Below are positions 53,258 to 61,208 of a DNA stretch of 64,000 nt, piece by piece; position 1 is the stretch's first letter; every line of letters starts with the position of its first letter. A program made the position numbers and the translations under genes. Under the pieces are notes generated by a model. The model was given only the letters and a program-made list of their open reading frames with translations, was not told the origin of the DNA and ran no database searches. Source of the DNA: Solwaraspora sp. WMMD792 (lineage in GTDB: Bacteria > Actinomycetota > Actinomycetes > Mycobacteriales > Micromonosporaceae); assembly GCF_029626105.1 (NCBI RefSeq), contig NZ_JARUBH010000009.1:4216001-4280000 (forward strand). The letters are read 5' to 3'.

Positions 53258-55027
53258 TCAGAGGCCGCCCTCGAGTCCCATCCGGGCGTTGAGGCGGTTG
53301 TAGCCGACCAGACCCACCAGCAGTACGGCGAAGGTGACGATGCCGAACGCCGCCACGGTGGAGAACTGTCCGTCGCCGGCCATGTCGAACATGACGACCG
53401 CCGCGGTACGGGTCTGCGGACCCGCGAGGTAGAGAGTGGTCTGCAGCTCACGGAAGCTCATCACCATCGTGATGAGCGCGCCGGCCAGCAGTGCCGGCGA
53501 CAGCAGGGGCACGACGATCGTCCAGATCGCCCGCCCGAAGCTCGCCCCGGCCACCTGCGCGGCCTCCTCCAGCTCCGAGCTGATCTGCAGCATCCGTGCG
53601 CTGACCAGCCGTGACACCACCGCGATGATGATGGTGATGTACGCGATCACCAGCGCCCAGTGCGTCGAGTAGATCGGCAACGGCGTGATCAGGAAGATCC
53701 ACAGGAAGCTGACACCGACGATGACGTTCGGCAGCGCCATCGGCACCGACGTCAACAGGTAGAGCAGCCGGCCGCCGGGAACCCGCCGGGCGGAGAACCA
53801 CGCCGCCAGGGTCGACAGGGTCAGCACCCCGACGCTCGCCAGTACGCCGACCAGCAGGCTGTTCACGAACCCCTGCATGATGTTGGGTGTCTGCAGGGCG
53901 GCCACGTACGACTCCAGTGACAGCGATGTCACGGCCTCCCAGCTGAACTGCCGGAAGAACGGGTTGAGCGACATCCACAGGAGCATGAACAGCGGCAGCA
54001 GGATCACCAGGGTCAGCACGGCAAAGGTGAGGATGGTCACCGGCACCCGCCACCGGCCCAGGTCCATCCGTACCGAGGAGAAGTTCTTGCCGCTGATCAC
54101 GGCGTACCGCTCCCCCGCCTGGTTGAAACGGTCGTACCACCAGATCATCACCACGGCCCCGAGGAGCATGAAGACCGCGTAGGTGGAGACGAGACCGACG
54201 TTGCTCGGTGGCGTACTGGTCCGCAGGTAGATCTCCGAGGCGTAGGTGAAGATCTTCTCGTTGACCCCGAGGAACCACGGGATCTCGAACGCCTCCCAGG
54301 CCCGCATCAGGGCCATGATCGCCACGGCGGCGATGCCGGGCGCCGCCAGCGGGAGCGAGATGTCCCGCACCGCGCGCAGCTTCGAGGCTCCCGACACCTC
54401 GGCGGCCTCCTCCAGCGAGGAGTTCATCGAGGAGAAGACGGTGACCACGAACAGGTAGACCATCGGCACCATGGTCAGCCCGTTTACCAGGATCAGGCCC
54501 TGCATCGAGTAGACGTTGAACAGGGTGCCCTCGGTCCCGGTGAGGTTGCGCCAGGCCACGTTGATCGCCCCGATCTTCGGGCTGGCCAGGAACGTCCAGG
54601 CGACCGGGACGAGGATCCCCGGCACCGCCATCTGAACGATGGTGAGCACCCCGACGAGGTTGCGGAACGGCGCGTTCGTGCGGGCGACGATCCAGGCCAG
54701 AAACGTCCCCAGCGCCAGCGCCACGAGCGTGGATCCGCCGGCGAACTGCACCGTGGTCCAGGTGACGCTGAGCAGCCGGCCGGAGGCGAACGCGTCGCGG
54801 AAGTTCTCCAACGTGAAGCTGAGGGAGAAGAAGTCCGCGTCGGTGGGTCGGGCGTCCTTGAAACTGGTGAACAGCAGGATGGCGATCGGCAGCGCCACCT
54901 GTGCCAGCAGAATGATCAGGACCAGGCCGTAGACCACGCTGCGGGGGGTGAAGACCCCCCGCAGCGCGGGGAAGCGGGTGACCCGACCGGTGGTGAGCCG
55001 GGCCCAGCTGTCCACGAGGGTGGTCAT
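53258..55027 (-). CDS. ABC importer double permease (FbpB/AfuB type)
   Basis: 589 residues with two fused permease halves of about six helices each. Each half has an EAA motif: EEAAEVSGASKLRAVRDISL and EEAAQVAGASFGRAIWTIVV. This is the iron(III)/polyamine/2-aminoethylphosphonate-type permease arrangement. It works with the binding protein directly upstream (stop five bases before its start) and the ATPase at 57730. Substrate not predictable from sequence. Confidence 0.9.
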   Translation of the reverse strand: MTTLVDSWARLTTGRVTRFPALRGVFTPRSVVYGLVLIILLAQVALPIAILLFTSFKDARPTDADFFSLSFTLENFRDAFASGRLLSVTWTTVQFAGGSTLVALALGTFLAWIVARTNAPFRNLVGVLTIVQMAVPGILVPVAWTFLASPKIGAINVAWRNLTGTEGTLFNVYSMQGLILVNGLTMVPMVYLFVVTVFSSMNSSLEEAAEVSGASKLRAVRDISLPLAAPGIAAVAIMALMRAWEAFEIPWFLGVNEKIFTYASEIYLRTSTPPSNVGLVSTYAVFMLLGAVVMIWWYDRFNQAGERYAVISGKNFSSVRMDLGRWRVPVTILTFAVLTLVILLPLFMLLWMSLNPFFRQFSWEAVTSLSLESYVAALQTPNIMQGFVNSLLVGVLASVGVLTLSTLAAWFSARRVPGGRLLYLLTSVPMALPNVIVGVSFLWIFLITPLPIYSTHWALVIAYITIIIAVVSRLVSARMLQISSELEEAAQVAGASFGRAIWTIVVPLLSPALLAGALITMVMSFRELQTTLYLAGPQTRTAAVVMFDMAGDGQFSTVAAFGIVTFAVLLVGLVGYNRLNARMGLEGGL

Positions 55028-55032
55028 GTCGA

Positions 55033-56154
55033 TCAGCCCGTCACAAAGATCGACTGGTGCTGTTCGACGCGGGTGTCGTAGTCACCGAAGTTGTCGGTGG
55101 TCTCGAAGAACAGTTCGCTGTCCAGGATGCCCTCGGCCGACGAGGGGATCGGCGCACCTTCCTTGATCGGCACCTTCACGACGACCTCGCCGACCTTGTT
55201 CTGCCATTCGTCGCTCATCAGCCACTCCATGTAGAGCCGGGTGGTGGCCGGGTGCGGCGCGTTCTTCAGCGGGAAGTACATGTCCGGCTGGGCGATGGTC
55301 ACCGGCGTGGTGACGATCTCGATCGGTGCACCGTCGGCGATCAGATCCCGGACGGTACGGGTCGCGCTCTGCGGGAACGCGATGTCGAACTCGCCCGCAG
55401 CGAGTTTCTCCAGACCGTCGGCGCCGGCGTAGACGACCGGCTCGTTGGCGGCGATCGCCTCCATCAGCGCCAGACCGTCCTGCTCACCCATCTCCGCCAG
55501 CACCCCGGCGAACCAGTCGAGCTGGTCGATGTTGACGCCGAACCGGCCCTTCCATTTCGGATCGGTGAGGTCCTCGTACGTCTGGGGTGCCTCGGCCGCA
55601 CTGACCTTGTCGGTGTTGTAGGTGATGTGGAACGTGAAGAAGTCGGCCACCGAGCAGCCGCAGTCCGCGTAGGCGCGGTCCGCCGGCAGGTCAGCCTCGC
55701 CACGCGGGTCGTACTCCAGGCAGAGCCCTTCGTCGCGGCACAGCGTGTTGTCCTCCAGCGGCCCGCCCTGCAGGACGTCGGCGCTGGGGCGCCCGGCCGC
55801 GTTCTCGGTGATGACGCGCTCGATCAGCTCGAGCGTGCCGCCGGAGGTGTACTCCAGCTCCACCCACGGGTACTTCTCGATGAAGAGATTGATCTGCTTC
55901 TCCGCAGCGGCGGCGGGAGCGCTGAAGTAGTAGCTGAGTACGCCACCCTCCGCCTTCGACGCCTCCTCCAACGCGGTCAGGTACTCGGCGTACTCCTCGT
56001 CGGTCATGTCGACCGTCGACGCCACCGCGAGCTCCTCCGGCAGCGCCGTCGTCGCGGCGTCGGCGTCGTCACCGCCGCCGCAGGCGGCCAGCACGAACGC
56101 CGCCGCGGTCAGCGGCGCCGTGAGCTTCAGCATGGTCGTTCTGTGGTGTCTCAT
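55033..56154 (-). CDS. ABC importer binding lipoprotein (family 1)
   Basis: 373 residues. The N-terminus includes a lipobox FVLAACGGG. The mature protein has the family 1 (AfuA/FbpA/spermidine-like) features EKQINLFIEKYPWVELEYTS, AGRPSADVLQGGPLEDN, NTDKVSAAEAPQTYEDLTDP and WKGRFGVN. ATG overlaps the preceding gene stop by four bases (ATGA). It captures the substrate outside and feeds the permease. Confidence 0.9.
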   Translation of the reverse strand: MRHHRTTMLKLTAPLTAAAFVLAACGGGDDADAATTALPEELAVASTVDMTDEEYAEYLTALEEASKAEGGVLSYYFSAPAAAAEKQINLFIEKYPWVELEYTSGGTLELIERVITENAAGRPSADVLQGGPLEDNTLCRDEGLCLEYDPRGEADLPADRAYADCGCSVADFFTFHITYNTDKVSAAEAPQTYEDLTDPKWKGRFGVNIDQLDWFAGVLAEMGEQDGLALMEAIAANEPVVYAGADGLEKLAAGEFDIAFPQSATRTVRDLIADGAPIEIVTTPVTIAQPDMYFPLKNAPHPATTRLYMEWLMSDEWQNKVGEVVVKVPIKEGAPIPSSAEGILDSELFFETTDNFGDYDTRVEQHQSIFVTG

Positions 56155-56873
56155 GCCGGCACCTCCGTCGCGGCCGGGGCGGAGTTGAGCTTGCCGGCGA
56201 GCTCCGCCAGTGACAGGACCCAGCCCTGGCAGCGTCCGAGCTGCTGCAGGCCGAGCTCCTGCAGGTCCTCACCGAACCAGGTGGCGACGCACTCCGCGAC
56301 GGTGATCACCTTGTACGCCTTGCAGCTCGCGTCGTACGCGGTGGACTGGATGTCGGCGTTGGTGTTCGCCCCGGCGAGGATCAGCGTGTCGACGCCGAGC
56401 GCCTTGGTGAGCCACTCCAGGTCGGTCTGGTAGAAGGCGCTCAACGACTTCTTGGTCTTGATGATGTAGTCGCTGTCGGCGACGGAGACCGCGAAGTCCG
56501 GCTTGAACGTGCCGTCCTGCACGTCGACCGACTCGTCGGGCACCGGGCCGTACGGGCTCGGCGACTCGCCGATGGCCGCCCACGCCCGGTGGACCCGCAT
56601 GGCCGCGCGGGCCTCGGTCTCCACCGGCCGCAGCGCCGACAGGACGTGGATCACGGCAGTGCCGGTGGCCCGCGCCAGGGTGAGCAGTTCCTCGGTGTTG
56701 GCGAGCAGTTCGTCGCGTACGCCGGGCGGGAACGGCGCGGTGGGCGTGAGCCGACGCTTGGTCATCTCCACCGTCACGACCGCGGACTGGGCCGGGATGA
56801 TCGGGACGGCGTCGTTGATGACCTGAAGAAATTCCTTACGGTCGTACACGTCGACCGTGGGTCCGGTGAGCAT
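56151..56873 (-). CDS. Isochorismatase-fold protein lacking the catalytic Cys (pseudoenzyme)
   Basis: 240 residues, cysteine-hydrolase fold. The three catalytic positions read Glu36 (VVTVEMTK, normally Asp), Lys141 (IIKTKKSL) and Asp174 (GANTNADIQSTAYDA, normally Cys). Without the nucleophile it should not be active. It is a close structural parallel of the active gene next to it (56919-57680) and may form a heteromer with it or bind substrate. Coupled to the binding-protein gene. Confidence 0.85.
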   Translation of the reverse strand: MLTGPTVDVYDRKEFLQVINDAVPIIPAQSAVVTVEMTKRRLTPTAPFPPGVRDELLANTEELLTLARATGTAVIHVLSALRPVETEARAAMRVHRAWAAIGESPSPYGPVPDESVDVQDGTFKPDFAVSVADSDYIIKTKKSLSAFYQTDLEWLTKALGVDTLILAGANTNADIQSTAYDASCKAYKVITVAECVATWFGEDLQELGLQQLGRCQGWVLSLAELAGKLNSAPAATEVPA

Positions 56874-56918
56874 ATGTGTCTTCCCCTCGATTGGTGTGAC
56901 GATCAGTCGGCGGGCAGG

Positions 56919-57680
56919 TCAGATACCCGCCATCGCGGTGTCCGCGGCGGCGGCCTTGGCGGCGCTGAGCCGCTCGACGGCCTCGGCCGAGGACATCGCG
57001 AGCCCGATGGTGCGGGGGTAGTTCTGCAGCGCGAACTCGTGCAGGTCCTTGCCGTGGGTGGAGCCCACCGCGTCGGTGACGATGATCGGCGTCCACATCC
57101 GGTTGTAGGCGTCGAACGAGAAGTTGGAGACGCAGTTGTTGGTGTTGATGCCGACGACGAAGAACGTGTCGACGCCGAGGCAGCGGATCAGGTGCTCCAC
57201 GTCGGTCGAAAGGAAGCTGCTGGTCATCTGCCGCTTGGTGTTGATGATGTAGTCACCCGGCTTGGGGCCGAGGATCGGCATGACGTCCCACTCGAAGTAG
57301 CCCTCGGGGGCGTCCGGGTGATACCCGGGCCGGGGTGCCTGGCCGTACGGGGTACCGTGCCGGCCGGTGCTCTGCACGATCGCGGTGCGCGGCTGCATGC
57401 CGCGCTCGACGAGCCGTTGGTAGACCATGACGTGGATGACCGGCAGCCCGAGCTCGCGGCCGGCGTCCAGAAAGGCGGCGGCGTTCGGCAGGATCCGCTC
57501 GGCCACGTTCTGCGGGAACGACGACCAGTCCTTGTCGATCTGCCGTACGTGCATGTCGATCTGCACGACGGCGGTCTTCGCGAAGTCGATCTCCAGGGCG
57601 TCGTTCAGCTTGCTGAGCGTCGCGCTGCGGTCGATGATCTCGACGGCGTGGCTCTTGGGGTGCACCTGGTTGTATGTCAT
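56919..57680 (-). CDS. Isochorismatase-family cysteine hydrolase
   Basis: 253 residues from ATG 57680 (AAGGAG seven bases upstream; an ATG at 57707 would add nine residues). The triad is complete: Asp42 in VVQIDMHVR, Lys149 in IINTKRQM and Cys183 in GINTNNCVSNFSFDAYN. These enzymes cleave amides, ureido compounds or vinyl ethers (isochorismatase, N-carbamoylsarcosine amidase, biuret hydrolase and others). Context with an importer and a creatinase-like protein suggests an amide or carbamoyl substrate. Confidence 0.88.
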   Translation of the reverse strand: MTYNQVHPKSHAVEIIDRSATLSKLNDALEIDFAKTAVVQIDMHVRQIDKDWSSFPQNVAERILPNAAAFLDAGRELGLPVIHVMVYQRLVERGMQPRTAIVQSTGRHGTPYGQAPRPGYHPDAPEGYFEWDVMPILGPKPGDYIINTKRQMTSSFLSTDVEHLIRCLGVDTFFVVGINTNNCVSNFSFDAYNRMWTPIIVTDAVGSTHGKDLHEFALQNYPRTIGLAMSSAEAVERLSAAKAAAADTAMAGI

Positions 57681-57729
57681 GTCGTTCTCCTTGAGTCGCT
57701 GGCTCATCGCACTGGTCTTGGTCGTCTTG

Positions 57730-58938
57730 TCACTGCGGGTCGTGGCCCGCCGGCGAGCGGTCCGGGTGCAACACCACGTGGTGCGGCTCGATCCGCACGT
57801 GCACCCGGCTGCCCAGTGCCGCGCCCGCGCCGCCGGTCACCCGGGCGGTGACGAGGTGGCCGGACTCCAGCTCGACGACCAGTTCGGCGAACGGGCCGAG
57901 GAAGGATGCCGAGCGCACCGACCCGGCGATCGCCGGCACCGGGGTGTCCGAGGCCGCCTCCCGCAGTTGCAGGTGCTCCGGACGGACGGTGAGCACGACG
58001 GGTTCGGAGACCCGCACGGTGTCGTGTGGCTGTCGCGCCACGTGGAGCTGGCCGATACCGGTCTGTACCAGCCAGTGATCGTCGTCGGCGTCGACGACGG
58101 TGCCCGGCAGCGTCTCGCTTTCGCCGACGAAGTTCGCCGCGAACACGTCGGCGGGGCGCGAGTAGACCCGCGTCGGGGCGCCCTGGTCCTTGATCTCGCC
58201 GCTCTCCAGCACCAGGATCCGGTCCGAGACCGCCATCGCCTCTTCCTGGTCGTGGGTGACGTAGAGGACGGTGATGCCGAGCCGCTGCTGCAGGTCGCGG
58301 ATCTCCTGGCGAACTTCCTTACGCAGCTTTGCGTCGAGGTTCGACAGTGGTTCGTCGAAGAGGATGAGTTCGGAACGGGACACCAGCGCGCGGGCCACCG
58401 CGACGCGCTGCTGCTGTCCACCGCTGAGCTTGGTGGCTGGGCGCTGCGCCGCGTGGTCGAGCCCCAGCATTTCCAGTACCTCGGTGGTCCGGGCATTGAT
58501 CTCGGCCTTGCGCAGCTTGCGCCGCCGCAGCGGGTAGGCCACGTTGTCGAACACCGACATGTGCGGCCAGATCGCGTACGACTGGAACACCATGCCGATC
58601 TGGCGCTGCGCCGGGGTGAGCCGGATCCGACGGTTGGATGAGTAGACGGGTCGGCCGCCGATGGCGATCTCGCCGGAGGTCGGCGTCTCCAGGCCGGCGA
58701 CCGAGCGCAGGATGGTGGTCTTGCCGCAGCCGCTCGGGCCGAGCAGCGTGACGAACTCGCCTTTGGCGATGTCGAAGCTGATCCCCCGTACGGCGTGAAC
58801 ATCGCCGTCGGCGGTGCGGTATTGCTTGTGGAGGTCGACGATCGACACCATGGGCGCAGGTTCAGGGGCACTCGACGCCAGCACCTCGTTGTGGGTGCCG
58901 GCCGCCTCGACGAGGGCCGCACTCTGCGTAGTGGTCAT
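57730..58938 (-). CDS. ABC importer ATPase (FbpC/PotA type)
   Basis: 402 residues from ATG 58938 (GGGAGTGAG before it); a longer frame to 59154 has no support. Walker A GPSGCGKTT, Q-loop MVFQSYAIWPH, signature LSGGQQQRVAVARAL, Walker B LILFDEP, H-loop YVTHDQEEAM, then a C-terminal TOBE domain. It powers the importer. First gene of the operon; a motif related to the gntR operator lies 13 bases upstream. Confidence 0.92.
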   Translation of the reverse strand: MTTTQSAALVEAAGTHNEVLASSAPEPAPMVSIVDLHKQYRTADGDVHAVRGISFDIAKGEFVTLLGPSGCGKTTILRSVAGLETPTSGEIAIGGRPVYSSNRRIRLTPAQRQIGMVFQSYAIWPHMSVFDNVAYPLRRRKLRKAEINARTTEVLEMLGLDHAAQRPATKLSGGQQQRVAVARALVSRSELILFDEPLSNLDAKLRKEVRQEIRDLQQRLGITVLYVTHDQEEAMAVSDRILVLESGEIKDQGAPTRVYSRPADVFAANFVGESETLPGTVVDADDDHWLVQTGIGQLHVARQPHDTVRVSEPVVLTVRPEHLQLREAASDTPVPAIAGSVRSASFLGPFAELVVELESGHLVTARVTGGAGAALGSRVHVRIEPHHVVLHPDRSPAGHDPQ

Positions 58939-58950
58939 CTCACTCCCTTC

Positions 58951-58964
58951 TCTATAGACTAGAG
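58951..58964 (+). promoter_or_regulatory. Operator-like motif upstream of ABC operon
   Basis: TCTATAGACTAGAG, with the dyad CTCTA/TAGAG on the minus strand, lies 13-26 bases before the ABC ATPase ATG. It agrees at 11 of 14 positions with the motif at the gntR promoter. Probable GntR site over the promoter or leader. Confidence 0.55.
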
Positions 58965-59169
58965 ACGAGATTAGGTAGAGCTTGTTACGGCGATGTCGCC
59001 CTGGCTGTTGCGGTGCGGTTAGCAAGCCATGTCGGAGCAGAAACACGACGAGGTCGCCCGGGGTCACGCCGCACCGACGAGACGCCGCCAAACGCGCTCG
59101 GCCGCGCTCGACGCACCGGCCCCGTCGCCACGCCGCACCAGCCTCCGTCGCCACGCAGTGCGCCGCGAA

Positions 59170-59188
59170 GTAGGCTCGCCTAACCTAA
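59170..59188 (+). promoter_or_regulatory. Iron box (IdeR/DmdR-type operator)
   Basis: GTAGGCTCGCCTAACCTAA matches the actinobacterial IdeR/DmdR consensus TTAGGTTAGGCTAACCTAA at 15 of 19 positions. It lies 30 bases before the siderophore-interacting protein start, so that gene should be repressed by iron. Confidence 0.75.
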
Positions 59189-59217
59189 GAAGGAGCAGCG
59201 AAGCGGAGGAACACGCG

Positions 59218-60048
59218 ATGGCGACGACCCGGCGGCAGGCACCGAATCAGCACGTACTCACGGTCGAGTCCACCGAGTGGCTGACGCCGCACCTGGTGCG
59301 GGTGGTTCTCGCCGGGCCGTCGCTGGCCGAATTCAGCTACGCCGGCCACACCGACGCGTACGTGAAACTGCTGTTCGTCGACCCCACGCTCGGGCTGGAG
59401 CCGCCCTACGACCTCGCCGCGCTGCGAACCACCCTGCCGGCCGGGCAACGGCCGGTGACCCGTACCTACACGGTCCGCTGGTTCGACCAGGCCACCCGGC
59501 GGCTGGCGATCGACTTCGTGACCCACGGCGACGCCGGGGTGGCGGCGGTGTGGGCGGCCAAGGCCACGCCGGGCGACCGGCTGGTGCTGTCGGGCCCCGG
59601 CGGGGCGTACGCGCCCGACCCGGCGGTCGGCTGGCACGTGTTCGCCGGAGACCTGTCCGCGTTGCCAGCGATCGCCGCGTCCCTGCAGACACTGCCGGGG
59701 CACGCGCGCGGCGTCGCGCACCTCGAGATCACCGATCCGGCCGACATCATCGACCTCGAACACCCCGCCCAGGTAACGGTGAACTGGCTGGTCAACGCCG
59801 ACGACGGCGACACCGTGTTCCTCGCCCGCGCGATGGAGGACTGGCCCTGGCCGCCCGCCGAGGACTCTCCCGGTGCCGTGCAGGTCTTCGCGCACGGCGA
59901 GCGTGAGTCGATCAAGGCTGTCCGCAAGGTGCTCCAGGCACGGGGCATCCCCCGCGAGGCAATCTCCATCTCCGGCTACTGGGCCCGCGGCCGCACCGAG
60001 GACGTGTTCCAGGCCGAGAAGCGCGAGCCGGTCGGCCGGATCGACTGA
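59218..60048 (+). CDS. Siderophore-interacting protein (SIP), flavin-dependent ferric reductase
   Basis: 276 residues from ATG 59218 (GGAGG nine bases upstream). FAD-binding RTYTVRWFD, then GDRLVLSGPGGAYAPDP and AGDLSALPAIAASL. The C-terminal NAD(P)H-domain region includes AHGERESIKAVRKVLQARGI and ending GYWARGRTEDVFQ, typical of the SIP/ViuB family. It reduces Fe(III) from siderophores in the cytosol. An iron box overlaps its leader. An upstream in-frame ATG at 59029 is not supported. Confidence 0.93.
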   Translation: MATTRRQAPNQHVLTVESTEWLTPHLVRVVLAGPSLAEFSYAGHTDAYVKLLFVDPTLGLEPPYDLAALRTTLPAGQRPVTRTYTVRWFDQATRRLAIDFVTHGDAGVAAVWAAKATPGDRLVLSGPGGAYAPDPAVGWHVFAGDLSALPAIAASLQTLPGHARGVAHLEITDPADIIDLEHPAQVTVNWLVNADDGDTVFLARAMEDWPWPPAEDSPGAVQVFAHGERESIKAVRKVLQARGIPREAISISGYWARGRTEDVFQAEKREPVGRID

Positions 60049-60086
60049 CCGTCGTACCCGGCCAGGGCCGTCGTACCCGGCCAGCG

Positions 60087-61082
60087 TCAGCCCGGCCCGC
60101 CGTCGGGCTCCCGGGCCTCGCGCCTACGGCGTTCGGCGGCACGGCGCTTGCCTTCGTGCATGGCGACCACCCGGGCGATCGGGATGCCGTGGCCCTGCTC
60201 GACCAGGCCGGGATCGAGGCGCTGCGGCGGCGGCATCAGCGCCGCCCACGGGTCGTCGCCGCCGAGCAGGGGTGGCACCGTACCGATGGTGTAGTCGGTC
60301 GGCACCGCCGACTCCAGCGCCGCCCAGGCCAGCGGGAAGGAGACCGGCAGACCCGGCCGCAGCCGAGGGCTGTACGGTGCGACCACCGTCGCGCCGCCGG
60401 CCCGGGTCGAGTCGAGAAAGACCTTGCCCTCCCGCTGCTCGACGATGAACGCCGTCGTCGCCAGCGCCGGATCCAGGCGTTCGGCGCGGGCCGCGATCGC
60501 CCGGGTCGCCGCGGCGACGTCGTCGTGGCCGGCGTCACCCGCCAACGGCACGAACACGTGCGCGCCCTTGGCACCGCTGGTCTTCACCGCCCCGGCCATG
60601 CCGCACGACGTCAGCACCTCACGGACCAGCAGGGCCGCCTGCGCCGCCGACCGGAACGCGCCGCCCGGCGGCGGGTCGAGGTCGAGGATCAGATGCGTCG
60701 GGTACGCCCGTTCGCCGGCTGTCGTCAACGTCGGATGGAACTCGACCGCCCGCTGATTGGCGAACCAGAGCAGGGTCCGCCGGTCGTTGCACAGGCCGTA
60801 GGTCAGCATCCGCCGGGAACGGTCCGCCCACACCTCGGCGGTGGCGATCCAGTCCGGTGCGTACCCGGGCAGGTTTTTCTGCATGAACGGTGGCTGGCCG
60901 GGTCGGACCCGGACCACCGACAGCGGCCGGTCACGCAACGCGGGGACGATCCGGTCGTGCACCGCGTCGAGATAGTCGACGAGGTCGCGCTTTGTCGCGC
61001 CGGCACCGTCGAACAGCGGCTGGTCGAGGTTGGTCAACGGCACCCCGGCCCGCTCCTCACCCGCCTTCGCACCTCGTGGCAT
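60087..61082 (-). CDS. LigD polymerase-domain (primase-polymerase) protein
   Basis: 331 residues, LigD-POL only. Landmarks: DRPLSVVRVRPGQPPFMQKN, the catalytic LILDLDPPPG (DxD), VKTSGAKGAHVFVPL and FLDSTRAGGATVVAPYSPR. No ligase or nuclease domain is fused, and none lies adjacent. In NHEJ this domain fills ends with ribonucleotides. It ends with a basic tail. It lies downstream of, and in the same direction as, the RHS gene, 126 bases away. Confidence 0.9.
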   Translation of the reverse strand: MPRGAKAGEERAGVPLTNLDQPLFDGAGATKRDLVDYLDAVHDRIVPALRDRPLSVVRVRPGQPPFMQKNLPGYAPDWIATAEVWADRSRRMLTYGLCNDRRTLLWFANQRAVEFHPTLTTAGERAYPTHLILDLDPPPGGAFRSAAQAALLVREVLTSCGMAGAVKTSGAKGAHVFVPLAGDAGHDDVAAATRAIAARAERLDPALATTAFIVEQREGKVFLDSTRAGGATVVAPYSPRLRPGLPVSFPLAWAALESAVPTDYTIGTVPPLLGGDDPWAALMPPPQRLDPGLVEQGHGIPIARVVAMHEGKRRAAERRRREAREPDGGPG

Positions 61083-61208
61083 CCGCCCATCGTTCCACGC
61101 CGATCACCGGTCGGGCCAGAACGTTGCGGACTCAGCCTTGCCGGCTTTGAGTAGGCGCCACTGGCGCCCTTCAGCCATCAGCACCTGTCCGACGCATCCC
61201 CTCCAAAG

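Noticed and set aside
59029-59217. N-terminal extension of the siderophore-interacting protein
   Set aside because: The extension crosses the iron box and has no ribosome site; ATG 59218 has GGAGG upstream.
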